From Streptomyces alboflavus (GTDB taxonomy: Bacteria; Actinomycetota; Actinomycetes; Streptomycetales; Streptomycetaceae): a DNA stretch of 64,000 bases. The notes beneath the pieces were generated by a model that did no database searches, was not told where the DNA came from, and was given only the letters and a program-made list of their open reading frames with translations. Of the stretch, positions 30,231 through 38,498 are shown piece by piece. A program made the translations under genes and the position numbers. The stretch lies in assembly GCF_000716675.1 (NCBI RefSeq), contig NZ_JNXT01000016.1, forward strand, positions 70,287 to 134,286, in the 5' to 3' direction. Position 1 is the first letter of the stretch, and each line of letters begins with the position of its first letter.

Positions 30231-31402
30231 GAGGTCTTCTCCTCGGCGTCGCGGCGGGCGCGGGTGGGCACGGGTGCCTCGGCGGGCGGTGGCACGGGGG
30301 CCACGAACGCCGGGAGCAGGCCGATCAGGACGGCCGCAGCGGGCAGCAGCGGCAGGGTGGGGGCGACCAGCGGGACCACCCCGGGGTGCAGCGCGGCCGC
30401 GGCGGACGAGCTCGCGGCGATCATCAGGGCGGCGACCGCGGCACCGGAACCGGCGACCAGCCAGGCCCGCGCCCCCCACCGGTCCGGCCGGTAGCGCGTG
30501 CGCACCGAACGCCGCCCGCCGAGCCAGAGCCCGCCGAGCGCGGCGCCGAGCCCGACGGCGAGCACCGGCAGGCCGTACGTCGAGCCGTCCGCCGTGAGTA
30601 GCCCGTACGTACCCGCGCAGACCCCCATGAGGCCGCCGAGCGTGAGGACCGCCGTCGTCCTGCGCACCCGCGCGGGCACGGCGGCGGTGCGGCCGAAGCC
30701 CCGCGCGTCCATCGCCGCGGCAAGGGCGACGGAACGCTCCAGGGCGCCCTCCAGGACGGGCAGGCCGACCTGGAGCAGCCCCCGTACGCCCTTGTCCGGG
30801 CGGCCGCGCAGGCGTCGGGCGGCGCGCAGCCGCTGGACGTCGCCGATCAGGTTCGGCGCGAACGTCATCGCGACGACGACGGCCACCCCGACCTCGTAGA
30901 GCGCCCCGGGCAGGGACTTGAGGAGGCGGGCCGGGCTGGCGAGGGCGTTGGCGGCGCCCACGCAGATCAGCAGGCCCGCGAGGCGCACCCCGTCGTACAG
31001 CGCGAACAGGACGCCCTCCGCGGTGACCCGGCCGCCGATGCGCACGCCCTGCGCCCAGTCCGGCAGCGGCACCTCGGGCAGCGTCACGATGAGGTGGGTG
31101 CCGGGGATCGGCGAGCCGAGGACGATCGCGAAGACCAGGCGGATGCCGATGACGACGAGGGCGATCTTCACGAACGCGCCGTAGGAGCGGGCCCACGGCG
31201 CGGACGTGCGCCGGGCCGCGACGACGTACCCGGCGACGCCGATGAGCAGCCCGATCAGGAGCGGGTTGGTGGTGCGGGACGCGGCCGTCGCGAGGCCGAG
31301 CGCCCACAGCCACCAGGCGCCCGGGTGCAGCGCGTTGGAGCGGTGCGCCTGGGGCGCGAGGCGCCGCCGCGGGACGAGCCGGTCGGCGGCCGCGTCAGCC
31401 AC
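30227..31402 (-). CDS. ECF transporter T component (CbiQ/EcfT-like)
   Basis: A 391-residue membrane protein with two groups of helices flanking a cytoplasmic helical coupling region. The EcfT coupling motif is visible as ALAAAMDARGFGR (A-R-G). HPGAWWLWALGLATAASRTTNPLLIGLL opens the first membrane segment. It is longer than typical EcfT (about 260) because of an extra hydrophobic C-terminal region from about residue 270. GTG 31402 overlaps the stop of the upstream gene by 8 nt. Confidence 0.88.
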   Translation of the reverse strand: MADAAADRLVPRRRLAPQAHRSNALHPGAWWLWALGLATAASRTTNPLLIGLLIGVAGYVVAARRTSAPWARSYGAFVKIALVVIGIRLVFAIVLGSPIPGTHLIVTLPEVPLPDWAQGVRIGGRVTAEGVLFALYDGVRLAGLLICVGAANALASPARLLKSLPGALYEVGVAVVVAMTFAPNLIGDVQRLRAARRLRGRPDKGVRGLLQVGLPVLEGALERSVALAAAMDARGFGRTAAVPARVRRTTAVLTLGGLMGVCAGTYGLLTADGSTYGLPVLAVGLGAALGGLWLGGRRSVRTRYRPDRWGARAWLVAGSGAAVAALMIAASSSAAAALHPGVVPLVAPTLPLLPAAAVLIGLLPAFVAPVPPPAEAPVPTRARRDAEEKTS

Positions 31403-32087
31403 GGCGGCGGCGGGCCTGCCAGACGGCGGCGGCACCGAGCGCGACGATCGCCGCGACCCCGGCGAGCAGGCCCACGGAGGGACCGCCGTCCCCGTCGCCG
31501 TCCTTGGCCGACGCGGTTCCGTCAGCCTTGTCGCCCTTGCCGCCCGACTCCTTGCCGGAGACCTGCTCGCCGCAGCCCTGCTCCGGATAGCCGGAGATGG
31601 CGCACAGCAGCGCCGAGCTGTTGTAGCGCAGCGGCTTGGCGACGGCGGCGAGCGCGTCGGCGGTGGTCCCGTCGGAGTCGACCCGCGCGCACGCCGTACG
31701 ACGCTTTGGCGGCTGCTCGCCGCCGGGGGCGTCGTCCGGCGTGCCGAAGTCGACGACGAGCGCGACGCGCTTCTGGCCGTCCTTCGCGGGGGTGTCGGCG
31801 CAGATCGCGTCGAAGTCGGCGGCGCCGCGCGGCTTCTCGGCGCTGCCGGAGTTCGCGGACACGGCGAACCGGAAGCCCTCGACGTCGCCGTCGTCGGGCC
31901 GGGCGATGGAGGGGCCCTGCGTCGCGTACACCCACGCGCCGCTCTTGCCCTGCTGCCAGAACGACCAGTAGCGGTAGTCGGCGGCGTGGGCGGGGCCCTG
32001 GGCGAGGAGCGCGGCGGGCAGGGTCAGCAGGGCGGTGAGCAGCGCGGCCACCGTGAGGCGGCCGCGCCCCGGGTGGCGCCGGCTCAC
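31395..32087 (-). CDS. SCO2322-like secreted, C-terminally anchored protein
   Basis: A 230-residue protein: signal peptide to about residue 35 (GPAHA), a mature domain opening YRYWSFWQQGKSGAWVYATQ with GPSIARPDDGDVEGFRFAVS, two Cys pairs, then a Lys/Gly linker, one transmembrane helix and an Arg-rich tail. The domain resembles the SCO2322 family always found with this ECF cluster. The aromatic strand plus 'DGD.EGFRF' strand recalls the beta-domain of transcobalamin-like proteins, which is only my inference. GTG 32087 overlaps the previous stop as GTGA. Confidence 0.75.
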   Translation of the reverse strand: MSRRHPGRGRLTVAALLTALLTLPAALLAQGPAHAADYRYWSFWQQGKSGAWVYATQGPSIARPDDGDVEGFRFAVSANSGSAEKPRGAADFDAICADTPAKDGQKRVALVVDFGTPDDAPGGEQPPKRRTACARVDSDGTTADALAAVAKPLRYNSSALLCAISGYPEQGCGEQVSGKESGGKGDKADGTASAKDGDGDGGPSVGLLAGVAAIVALGAAAVWQARRRRG

Positions 32088-33319
32088 AGCTGGTTCTTCT
32101 TCTTGCGGCCGCTGAGCAGGAAGCCGATGCCCGCGCCCGCGACCAGGCCGACGCCGACGATCCACCAGACGCTGACGCCGGAGCCGTCGTCGTCCTTCTT
32201 CTCGTCCTTCTCCTCGGCCCCGACGGTGACCTCGCTGACCGCCTTCGGGGTCGGGCCCTGCGCGTTGAGCTGCTTGACGAGGTCGGCGCCGCCGAAGTCG
32301 CGGGCGTCCATGCCCGCGGCGAGGGACGCGAAGACCAGCTGGGCGTAGGCGGCGGGGCCGCTCTCCTTGGCCCAGGCGGCGGAGTTCTCCGACAGCCACT
32401 CGCCGGACTTCTCGGCCTGCTCCTGCTGGCCCGCCGCGGCGAGCGCGACCACGGCGTCGGCGGTGTTGCCGACGTCGGGCTGGTCCTTGGCGCCGGGCAT
32501 GGCGGAGGTGAGGTGGCCGGTCTTGGCGAGGGACTTCAACAGATAGCCGGTGCCGTTGGCGGCGGCCTGCCCCGCGGTGTCGGGCTTCGCGCACTTCGGC
32601 GCGGCGTCGGCCTTCTTGCCCTTCACGGGCACCAGGCCCTGGCCGAGGCCGCCGAGCACCCCGGCCGCGGTCGCGTCGGCGTTCGGGGCGAGCTTGCCGG
32701 ACTTGGCGTCGGCGAGGCCGAACGCGCCGCCGTCCTTGCCGCAGTCCATGGCGAGCTTCGTGAGCGCGTCGAGCGGCGACTTGCCCTTCTGGGACTTCAC
32801 CGACGCGGGCTTCTCACCGACGGCGGCGAGGGCGCCGACGACGATGCCGGTGGAGTTGGCGTCGCTGGGCAGGCCCGGGTTGTAGCCCCAGCCGCCGTCC
32901 TGGTTCTGCACGGACTTCAGCCAGTCGAGGCTCTTCTTCACCGCGCTCGACTCGTTGCCGACGGCGTGCAGCGCCTGGATCGCGGCGGCCGTGGAGTTCG
33001 AGTCGACCTGCGTCTTGGAGTTGCAGGGCTCACTCGCGTCCGCGCGGTACGCCGCGAAGCCGCCGCTCGCGCACTGCTGGCCGGTGAGCCAGTCCACGGC
33101 CTTCGCGGCCGGGGTGACGCCCACGGTCTTCTGCGCGAGCAGGGCGTACGACTGCCGGAACACGCCGTCGAACTGCGGGTCCTTCTTGCCGTACAGACCC
33201 GAGGGGAGCGGGCCCTTGGGCGACGGCGAGGCGTCGTCGGCGAAGGCGGCCGGGGCGGCGGCGGTGCCGAGGGCGACGACGGCCACGGCCAGGGCAGCTG
33301 CGCTGCGGCGAACGTTCAT
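32084..33319 (-). CDS. Secreted alpha/alpha-repeat (prenyltransferase-like) protein, B12 riboswitch regulated
   Basis: A 411-residue protein with a signal peptide (cleavage near FADDA, residue 28), several QW-like helical hairpin repeats (AVDWLTGQQCASGGFAAYRA, then SLDWLKSVQNQDGGWGYNPG, then NSTGIVVGALAAVGE), and a C-terminal transmembrane helix with a KKK tail. Such repeats build an alpha/alpha barrel shared by terpene cyclases and the alpha domain of intrinsic factor/transcobalamin. In an operon headed by a cobalamin riboswitch, a vitamin-capturing surface protein is more likely than an enzyme. It is the first gene of the operon. Confidence 0.8.
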   Translation of the reverse strand: MNVRRSAAALAVAVVALGTAAAPAAFADDASPSPKGPLPSGLYGKKDPQFDGVFRQSYALLAQKTVGVTPAAKAVDWLTGQQCASGGFAAYRADASEPCNSKTQVDSNSTAAAIQALHAVGNESSAVKKSLDWLKSVQNQDGGWGYNPGLPSDANSTGIVVGALAAVGEKPASVKSQKGKSPLDALTKLAMDCGKDGGAFGLADAKSGKLAPNADATAAGVLGGLGQGLVPVKGKKADAAPKCAKPDTAGQAAANGTGYLLKSLAKTGHLTSAMPGAKDQPDVGNTADAVVALAAAGQQEQAEKSGEWLSENSAAWAKESGPAAYAQLVFASLAAGMDARDFGGADLVKQLNAQGPTPKAVSEVTVGAEEKDEKKDDDGSGVSVWWIVGVGLVAGAGIGFLLSGRKKKNQL

Positions 33320-33424
33320 GATGCGGCGGGTGCCTCTCCCTGCGGGGGGCCGGGCAGCACGGCACGGAGGGGCACCGGGCGGCTCCGGCTCCGTATACCT
33401 CGACGGTGCCGGCCATCGGCACGA

Positions 33425-33565
33425 TCCGATGACGCGAGCCGGTCATGCGGCGTGCGAGGCATTCCGGCTTGCCGCGCGGGTTGTGCGCGGCTGTACGGCT
33501 GCGGGTCAGCGCCGGACTTCCACCGGCTTCCCCTCGTACGCGCATGAGACGACCCGCCCACTGTA
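33425..33565 (-). promoter_or_regulatory. Cobalamin (B12) riboswitch
   Basis: Read leftward, 33533 to 33495 gives GGGAAGCCGGTG, then GAAGTCCGGCGCTG, then ACCCGCAGCCGT, the conserved cobalamin-aptamer core (GGGAAnnnGGUG ... UCC ... CUG.CCCGC.nCnGU). A B12-box-like AAGCCGGAATGCC follows at 33470-33458. The element lies 130-240 nt upstream of the ATG at 33319 and would repress the five-gene ECF operon when cobalamin is plentiful. Ends are approximate. Confidence 0.88.
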
Positions 33566-33690
33566 CCGGCCCGTAGCCCGCGCCCCGGGGCCCGGCACGG
33601 GGTCCCGCCGCCCTCGCTCCGGCGCGCGCCGGAGCCAGGACCGTGCTCCCGGCGCGGTCTGGCAGGGGCCGCTGGGGCGGCGTTACGTTG

Positions 33691-33757
33691 GCTCGGGCCT
33701 CTGGACACGGGAGTTGGGCTCGGGCCTCTGGATACGGGCTCGGGCCTCTGGATACGG
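33691..33757. repeat. Three-copy 20-bp direct repeat before the SDR gene
   Basis: GCTCGGGCCTCTGGATACGG occurs at 33691-33710 (one base differs), 33718-33737 and 33738-33757. The last copy ends 19 bp before the SDR start codon, immediately ahead of the ribosome site. It may be an expanded operator or a slippage product. Confidence 0.8.
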
Positions 33758-33776
33758 GAGTGGAGAGGGAGCACGC

Positions 33777-34610
33777 ATGGCGGTCACCGCGACGGAGCGT
33801 GAGATGAGGCCGGGCGGGCGGGACGGCGCCCGGGTCTGCCTCGTGACCGGCGCCGCGTCCGGCATCGGCCGGGCCGTCGCGCGCCGCCTCACCGGCCGGG
33901 GCCACCGGGTCATCGGCGCCGACGTCAAGGACACCGACGGCGTCGACATCCAGGCCGACCTGGGGACCGCCGACGGGCGTGCGCTGCTCGCCGATGCCGC
34001 CGCCGAGCTGGGCGGCGGGCGGCTCGACGCGGTGGTGGCGTGCGCGGGGGTCGGCGTGTTCGACCCCGTCACGGTGCGGGTCAACGCCTTCGGCGCCATC
34101 GCCACGCTCGCGGGCCTGCGGCCGCTGCTCGCCGTGGGCCGCGACCCGCGCGCGCTCGCCGTGTCGTCGGTCGCCGCCGTGCACGAGACCGACCCGGCGA
34201 TCGTCGCCGCCGTCCTCGCGGACGACGAGGAGGCCGCCGTGGCCGCCGCGCGGGCCGCCGTCGACCGCGGCGAGGGCCCCCTCGTGTACGCCTCCTCCAA
34301 GCGCGCCCTGGTCCGCTGGGTGCGCAGGGCCGCGGTCACCGACGCCTGGGCGGGCGCCGGGATCCCCCTCAACGTCATCGCCCCCGGCATCGTCCGCACC
34401 CCCCTCAGCCGCCCCATGCTGGAGAACCCCGAGACCCGCGCCGTCGCCGACGCGGGCGTACCCATGCCCCTGCACGGCTACGCCGACCCCGAGCAGGTCG
34501 CCCCGCTCGTGGACCATCTGACGGCGCCGGAGAACACGCACGTCACGGGTCAGGTGGTGTTCATCGACGGGGGTGCGGACGCGGTGCTGCGGGGGGACGA
34601 GGGCTGGTGA
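33777..34610 (+). CDS. 3-alpha-hydroxysteroid dehydrogenase-like SDR
   Basis: A 277-residue short-chain dehydrogenase. The cofactor loop is VTGAASGIGRAV, the central motif is ACAGVG (in place of NNAG), the catalytic Ser is in VSSVAAVH and the Tyr-Lys pair in YASSK. The overall pattern, with an Ala/Glu-rich insertion between Ser and Tyr (DPAIVAAVLADDEEAAVAAA), NVIAPGIVRTPL and the ending VVFIDGGADAVLR, closely parallels Comamonas 3-alpha-HSD/carbonyl reductase. A steroid or other carbonyl substrate is likely. A GGAGAGGGAG site precedes ATG 33777. It lies beside other steroid-type genes but has no KstR-like site of its own. Confidence 0.82.
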   Translation: MAVTATEREMRPGGRDGARVCLVTGAASGIGRAVARRLTGRGHRVIGADVKDTDGVDIQADLGTADGRALLADAAAELGGGRLDAVVACAGVGVFDPVTVRVNAFGAIATLAGLRPLLAVGRDPRALAVSSVAAVHETDPAIVAAVLADDEEAAVAAARAAVDRGEGPLVYASSKRALVRWVRRAAVTDAWAGAGIPLNVIAPGIVRTPLSRPMLENPETRAVADAGVPMPLHGYADPEQVAPLVDHLTAPENTHVTGQVVFIDGGADAVLRGDEGW

Positions 34611-34673
34611 GCGTCGGCGTTCCGGCCGGGTGGGTGGGCTGCCGGGGCGTCGGGACGCCGGGGTGAGCGCCGT

Positions 34674-35783
34674 CTATGCCCCACCCTCCCCGCACGCCAC
34701 GTACGTCACCGGATCACTCCCCGCCACTGCCTCCGCGCGCCCCAGCTTCACAAGCCGCCGCAGGTGGGCCTCCGCCTCCGACACCGCGATGTTCCGGGAG
34801 CCGTAGGGGATGTCGGCCCAGGGCCTGTTCCACTCCATGCGCTCGGCGAGCTGCCAGGGGGTGCGGGGCTCGGTGAGCAGGGTGAGGAGCTGGGTGAGGC
34901 GCTCCTCGTGGTGGTCCAGCAACTCCCGTACGCGGGGCCGGGCTTCGGTGAAGGCGTGCTGATGGGCGGGCAGCACCTCGGCGACGCCGAGCCGCCCGAC
35001 GCGCTCCAGGGAGTCCAGATAGTCGCCAAGGGGGTCCCCCCTGCTCGAGCGAAGCCGAGAGCTTGGGGGCGGATCGGTGACGGCCGTGGGGTCGTCCGGG
35101 TCCTCGTAAAGACCGATGTGCGGGGTGATGCCGGGCAGCAGGTGATCGCCGGAGAAGAGCCGCCCGCGACCGGCGAGCCCCGCCGGATGGTCCTCCTCCA
35201 GATGCAGGCAGACGTGGCCGGGGGTGTGCCCCGGGGTCCAGATCGCCCGCAGGGCGCGCCCCGCGAGGGGGAGGAGCTCACCGGGGGCGATGGACCGGTC
35301 GGGCAGGGCGGGGGCGAGACCCGGGAGCCTCGGGGTGCGGCCCGCGTCCCGGGCGGCGAGCAGCGGGGCCACGTGCTCGGCGGGAGCGCCGGCGGCGGCG
35401 AGCTTGTCCGCCATGTACCCGTACCAGCGGGCGGGCGCGTGCTCGCGGGTGCGCCGCACCACGTCGGCGTCGGCGTCGTGCATGGCGATCCACGCCCCCG
35501 ACGCCTCCCGCACCTTCGCGGAGAGCCCGTGGTGATCGGGGTGATGGTGCGTGATCAGCACCCCGTGCACGTCCCCGACGTCGGCCCCGCACGCGGCGAT
35601 CCCCGCGACGAGGGTGTCCCACGACCCCGGGTCGTCCCACCCGGTGTCGATCAGGACGGGCCCACGACCGGTGTCCATGAGGTGCACGAGGGTGTACCCG
35701 AGCGGGTTGTCGGGGATGGGCACCCGCATGCTCCACACCCCACCACCGTGCGCGACGATCCCCGCGCCGCTGCCCTGAGCCAT
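34674..35783 (-). CDS. MBL-fold metallo-hydrolase
   Basis: A 369-residue metallo-beta-lactamase-fold protein. The zinc motif is LITHHHPDHHGL (HxHxDH), with later metal residues in WTPGHTPGHVCLH and FSGDHLLPG. The C-terminal third is a helical winged-like region with QLAERMEWNRPW, seen in the glyoxalase/thioesterase-like branch (LACTB2-type). A KstR-like site at 35823-35836, about 40 bp upstream, suggests a thioesterase or lactone hydrolase role in steroid breakdown. ATG 35783 is preferred over GTG 35816 because the latter lacks a ribosome site and abuts the operator. Confidence 0.85.
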   Translation of the reverse strand: MAQGSGAGIVAHGGGVWSMRVPIPDNPLGYTLVHLMDTGRGPVLIDTGWDDPGSWDTLVAGIAACGADVGDVHGVLITHHHPDHHGLSAKVREASGAWIAMHDADADVVRRTREHAPARWYGYMADKLAAAGAPAEHVAPLLAARDAGRTPRLPGLAPALPDRSIAPGELLPLAGRALRAIWTPGHTPGHVCLHLEEDHPAGLAGRGRLFSGDHLLPGITPHIGLYEDPDDPTAVTDPPPSSRLRSSRGDPLGDYLDSLERVGRLGVAEVLPAHQHAFTEARPRVRELLDHHEERLTQLLTLLTEPRTPWQLAERMEWNRPWADIPYGSRNIAVSEAEAHLRRLVKLGRAEAVAGSDPVTYVACGEGGA

Positions 35784-35822
35784 CCGTTGCCCCCGCTCGC
35801 CGCCGAGGGTGCCCACTATAAC

Positions 35823-35836
35823 TAGAACTTGTTTCG
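35823..35836 (-). promoter_or_regulatory. Candidate KstR operator for the MBL hydrolase
   Basis: TAGAACTTGTTTCG matches TnnAACnnGTTnnA except for the last base, inside ACTATAACTAGAACTTG. It is 40 bp upstream of the chosen ATG and shares TAACTAGAAC with the sites at 25377 and 36899. Confidence 0.6.
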
Positions 35837-35906
35837 ATAGTCGCTCAAGTCGACTGGGGGGACGGGGGATTGGGGCTTCCCGCCCGAAGCCGGACGGCCT
35901 GTCGGG

Positions 35907-36077
35907 CTACTCTCCGAGCGCCTCGGCGAGCGACAGGAAGACTCCCGCGCCGAAGAGCGCCACGACCCCGAGCCCGAGGACCACCAGCGAACAACAGGAG
36001 GCGAAGGCCACCGTGCCCCACGCCCGCCCCACGGCCCGGTGATACCCGCTGTCGTCGTCCCAGTCCTGATCGGTCAT
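35907..36077 (-). CDS. Small single-helix membrane protein, 56 aa
   Basis: It starts MTDQDWDDDSGYHRAVGRAW, an acidic cytoplasmic head, followed by a 27-residue hydrophobic helix (VAFASCCSLVVLGLGVVALF) and a short tail. ATG 36077 is preceded by GGGGGAG. The function is unknown; adjacent to the DUF6461 gene in the same direction (52 bp), so probably co-transcribed. Confidence 0.65.
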   Translation of the reverse strand: MTDQDWDDDSGYHRAVGRAWGTVAFASCCSLVVLGLGVVALFGAGVFLSLAEALGE

Positions 36078-36129
36078 GGTGCTCCCCCGTCTCCCCTGTT
36101 GGCGATCACCGTACAGAGCGGGGTCCGCC

Positions 36130-36765
36130 TCACCTGAACGCGGCCGACGGCAGCTCCGCCTCCGTCTCCTCCCAGGGGACGCGGAGCCCGAACTCGTTCT
36201 CCAGGAACCGCAGGAACGCGACATCGCCCGCCTCGTCGCCGTCGTGGACGAAACCGAGTGCCACCTCGGCGGAGGTGCCGTTCGTCAGGTGCGGCAGGCC
36301 CGGCTCGAAGGTGGTCACCGGCTCGCCGCGCAGTGCGTAGTCGACGTGGCTGGAGCCCTTGGCGCTGCTGTGCACGCACAGCGCCCGTCCCCGCCGGGAC
36401 AGCGCCGTGACGTGTGCTTCCGTGTGGCAGCTGTACTCCTCCAGGGCGTACGCCCAGCCCGCCACCGACCCCGCTCTGACGATGGCGTCCGGCGGGGCGG
36501 GCAGGAAGCCCGCGTTCGTCAGGCGGGTGACCGCCTCCTCGTCCTCCCAGTCCAGGAAGTCGAGGTCGCTGATGTGGTCCTCCTCGCCCCGGAGCAGCAG
36601 CTCGGACGCGGCGGAGCGGGACAGCGGGAGGATGTGGTGCTCCTCGGCGCCGACGTCGCGCAGCAGTTCGTGCGGCGAGAGGCCCTCGGCGAGGGTGAGG
36701 GTGAAGCCGACGCTGTAGTCGTCGGGTATCCAGGACAGCCCCTTGGCCGCGGGTCCTTGGTTCAT
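36130..36765 (-). CDS. DUF6461-like protein
   Basis: A 211-residue soluble acidic protein. The N-terminus LSWIPDDYSVGFTLTLAEGLSPHELLRDVG and the centre GWAYALEEYSCHTEAH match the pattern of DUF6461 proteins of Streptomyces, which have no known function and often occur in paralogous sets. GGAAGGAACAG precedes ATG 36765. It has no membrane segment or catalytic motif. Confidence 0.72.
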   Translation of the reverse strand: MNQGPAAKGLSWIPDDYSVGFTLTLAEGLSPHELLRDVGAEEHHILPLSRSAASELLLRGEEDHISDLDFLDWEDEEAVTRLTNAGFLPAPPDAIVRAGSVAGWAYALEEYSCHTEAHVTALSRRGRALCVHSSAKGSSHVDYALRGEPVTTFEPGLPHLTNGTSAEVALGFVHDGDEAGDVAFLRFLENEFGLRVPWEETEAELPSAAFR

Positions 36766-36902
36766 CGAACTGTTCCTTCCGTGCCGTGTTCCACCGCGAT
36801 CGCGGCCTCGCGCGCCGAACGCTAGCGGTCGCCACTGACATCGCACCGGCGACGTCTGCGCTGGTGAGAGCCCGATTCGCGCTAACCCTGGCCTCCTTTA
36901 AC

Positions 36903-36921
36903 TAGAACTGGTATCAGTTCT
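36903..36921 (+). promoter_or_regulatory. Candidate KstR operator for aldehyde dehydrogenase/ferredoxin
   Basis: TAGAACTGGTATCA (36903-36916) fits TnnAACnnGTTnnA with one mismatch. It overlaps a perfect inverted repeat AGAACTG-GTAT-CAGTTCT (36904-36921). About 100 bp upstream of the aldehyde dehydrogenase ATG. Confidence 0.6.
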
Positions 36922-37019
36922 GAAACGGCGTCAGGAACGCGCGGCGCCGGGATTCAGGAACAGGCGGCGTCGGGGATCCGGTGCCGGAACGGCACGCGTC
37001 CCGCAGGAGGCAGTCAGTC

Positions 37020-38498
37020 ATGACCGAGCTCGTGGAACACGGACAGCTGTTCATCGGCGGGGAGTTGGTCGACCCGCTCGGCAAGGACGTCATCGAGGTG
37101 GTCTCGCCGCACACGGGGGAGGTGTTCGCGCGGGTGCCGCACGCCGCGCCCGCGGATGTCGACCTGGCCGTCGCGGTGGCGCGGAAGGCCTTCGACGAGG
37201 GGCCCTGGCCGCGCATGACGTTGGACGAGCGGATCGCGGTCGTCGAGCGGATCAAGGACGGGGTCGGGGCGCGGCACGACGAGATCGCGCGGGTCATCAG
37301 CTCCGAGAACGGCACCCCGTACACCGCCTCGGTGATGGTGCAGGCGCTGTCGTCGATGATGGTGTGGGACGCGGCGATCACCACCGCGCGCGGCTTCACG
37401 TACGAGGAGGCGCGGGACGGGGCGCTGGGGAGGATCCTGGTGCGGCGCGAGCCCGTCGGGGTCGTCGCGGCCGTGGTCCCCTGGAACGTCCCGCAGTTCA
37501 CCGCCGCCGCCAAGCTCGCGCCCGCGCTGCTCGCCGGGTGCCCGGTGATCCTGAAGACCTCGCCGGAGGCACCCCTCGACGCGTACGTCCTCGCCGAGAT
37601 CGCCAAGGAGGCGGGCCTGCCCGAGGGCGTGCTCTCGATTCTCTCGGCCGACCGGGAGGTGAGCGAGTACCTGGTCGCGCACCCGGGCGTCGACAAGGTG
37701 TCCTTCACCGGCTCCGTCGCCGCGGGCAAGCGGGTGATGGAGGTCTGCGCGCGGAACCTCACCCGCGTCACCCTGGAACTCGGCGGCAAGTCGGCCGCCG
37801 TGATCCTGCCCGACGCCGACCTCGCGGGCGCCGTCGCCGGCATCGTGCCCTTCGCCTGGATGATCAACGGCCAGGCATGCGTGGCCCAGACCCGCATCCT
37901 GCTCCCGCGCTCCCGCTACGACGAGTTCGCCGACGCCTTCGCCGCCGCCGCGTCCGCCCTGAAGGTCGGCGACCCGATGGACCCCGAGACCGAGCTGGGC
38001 CCGCTGGTCGCCGAGCGCCAGCAGCGCCGCTCCCTCGACTACATCCGGATCGGGCAGGAGGAGGGCGCCAAGATCCTCGCCGGGGGCGGCCGTCCCGCCG
38101 GGCTCGACCAGGGCTGGTACGTGGAGCCGACGCTCTTCGGCGGCGTCGACAACTCCATGCGCATCGCCCGCGAGGAGATCTTCGGCCCCGTCATCTGCCT
38201 GCTCCCGTACGGCGACGAGGACGAGGCCGTACGCATCGCCGACGACTCCGACTACGGCCTGAGCGGCAGCGTCTGGACCGCCGACGTCGAGCGCGGCATC
38301 GACGTGGCGCGCCGGGTGCGCACCGGCACGTACTCCGTGAACGCCTTCAGCCTCGACATGCTCGGCCCCTTCGGCGGCTACAAGAACTCCGGCCTCGGGC
38401 GGGAGTTCGGCCCCGAGGGCTACGGCGAGTACTTCGAGCACAAGATGATCCACCTGCCGCCGGGGTACGAGCCCGCCACCGACGGGGGCGGTGCCTGA
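37020..38498 (+). CDS. NAD(P)-dependent aldehyde dehydrogenase
   Basis: A 492-residue ALDH of normal length. The catalytic Glu253 (VTLELGGKSAAV) and Cys287 (NGQACVAQTR) are present, with the cofactor block VVPWNVPQFTAAAKLAPALLAGC. It would oxidise an aldehyde, possibly the C26/C27 aldehyde formed by P450 oxidation of a sterol side chain. AGGAGG fixes ATG 37020. Its stop shares one base with the ferredoxin start (TGATG), so they are coupled. A KstR-like site lies upstream. Confidence 0.9.
   Translation: MTELVEHGQLFIGGELVDPLGKDVIEVVSPHTGEVFARVPHAAPADVDLAVAVARKAFDEGPWPRMTLDERIAVVERIKDGVGARHDEIARVISSENGTPYTASVMVQALSSMMVWDAAITTARGFTYEEARDGALGRILVRREPVGVVAAVVPWNVPQFTAAAKLAPALLAGCPVILKTSPEAPLDAYVLAEIAKEAGLPEGVLSILSADREVSEYLVAHPGVDKVSFTGSVAAGKRVMEVCARNLTRVTLELGGKSAAVILPDADLAGAVAGIVPFAWMINGQACVAQTRILLPRSRYDEFADAFAAAASALKVGDPMDPETELGPLVAERQQRRSLDYIRIGQEEGAKILAGGGRPAGLDQGWYVEPTLFGGVDNSMRIAREEIFGPVICLLPYGDEDEAVRIADDSDYGLSGSVWTADVERGIDVARRVRTGTYSVNAFSLDMLGPFGGYKNSGLGREFGPEGYGEYFEHKMIHLPPGYEPATDGGGA

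Noticed and set aside
28566..31313. ECF ATPase extended to 915 residues
   Set aside because: The extension overlaps the ECF T gene out of frame; the ATG at 30230 starts directly before the ATPase domain and overlaps the T stop as ATGA.
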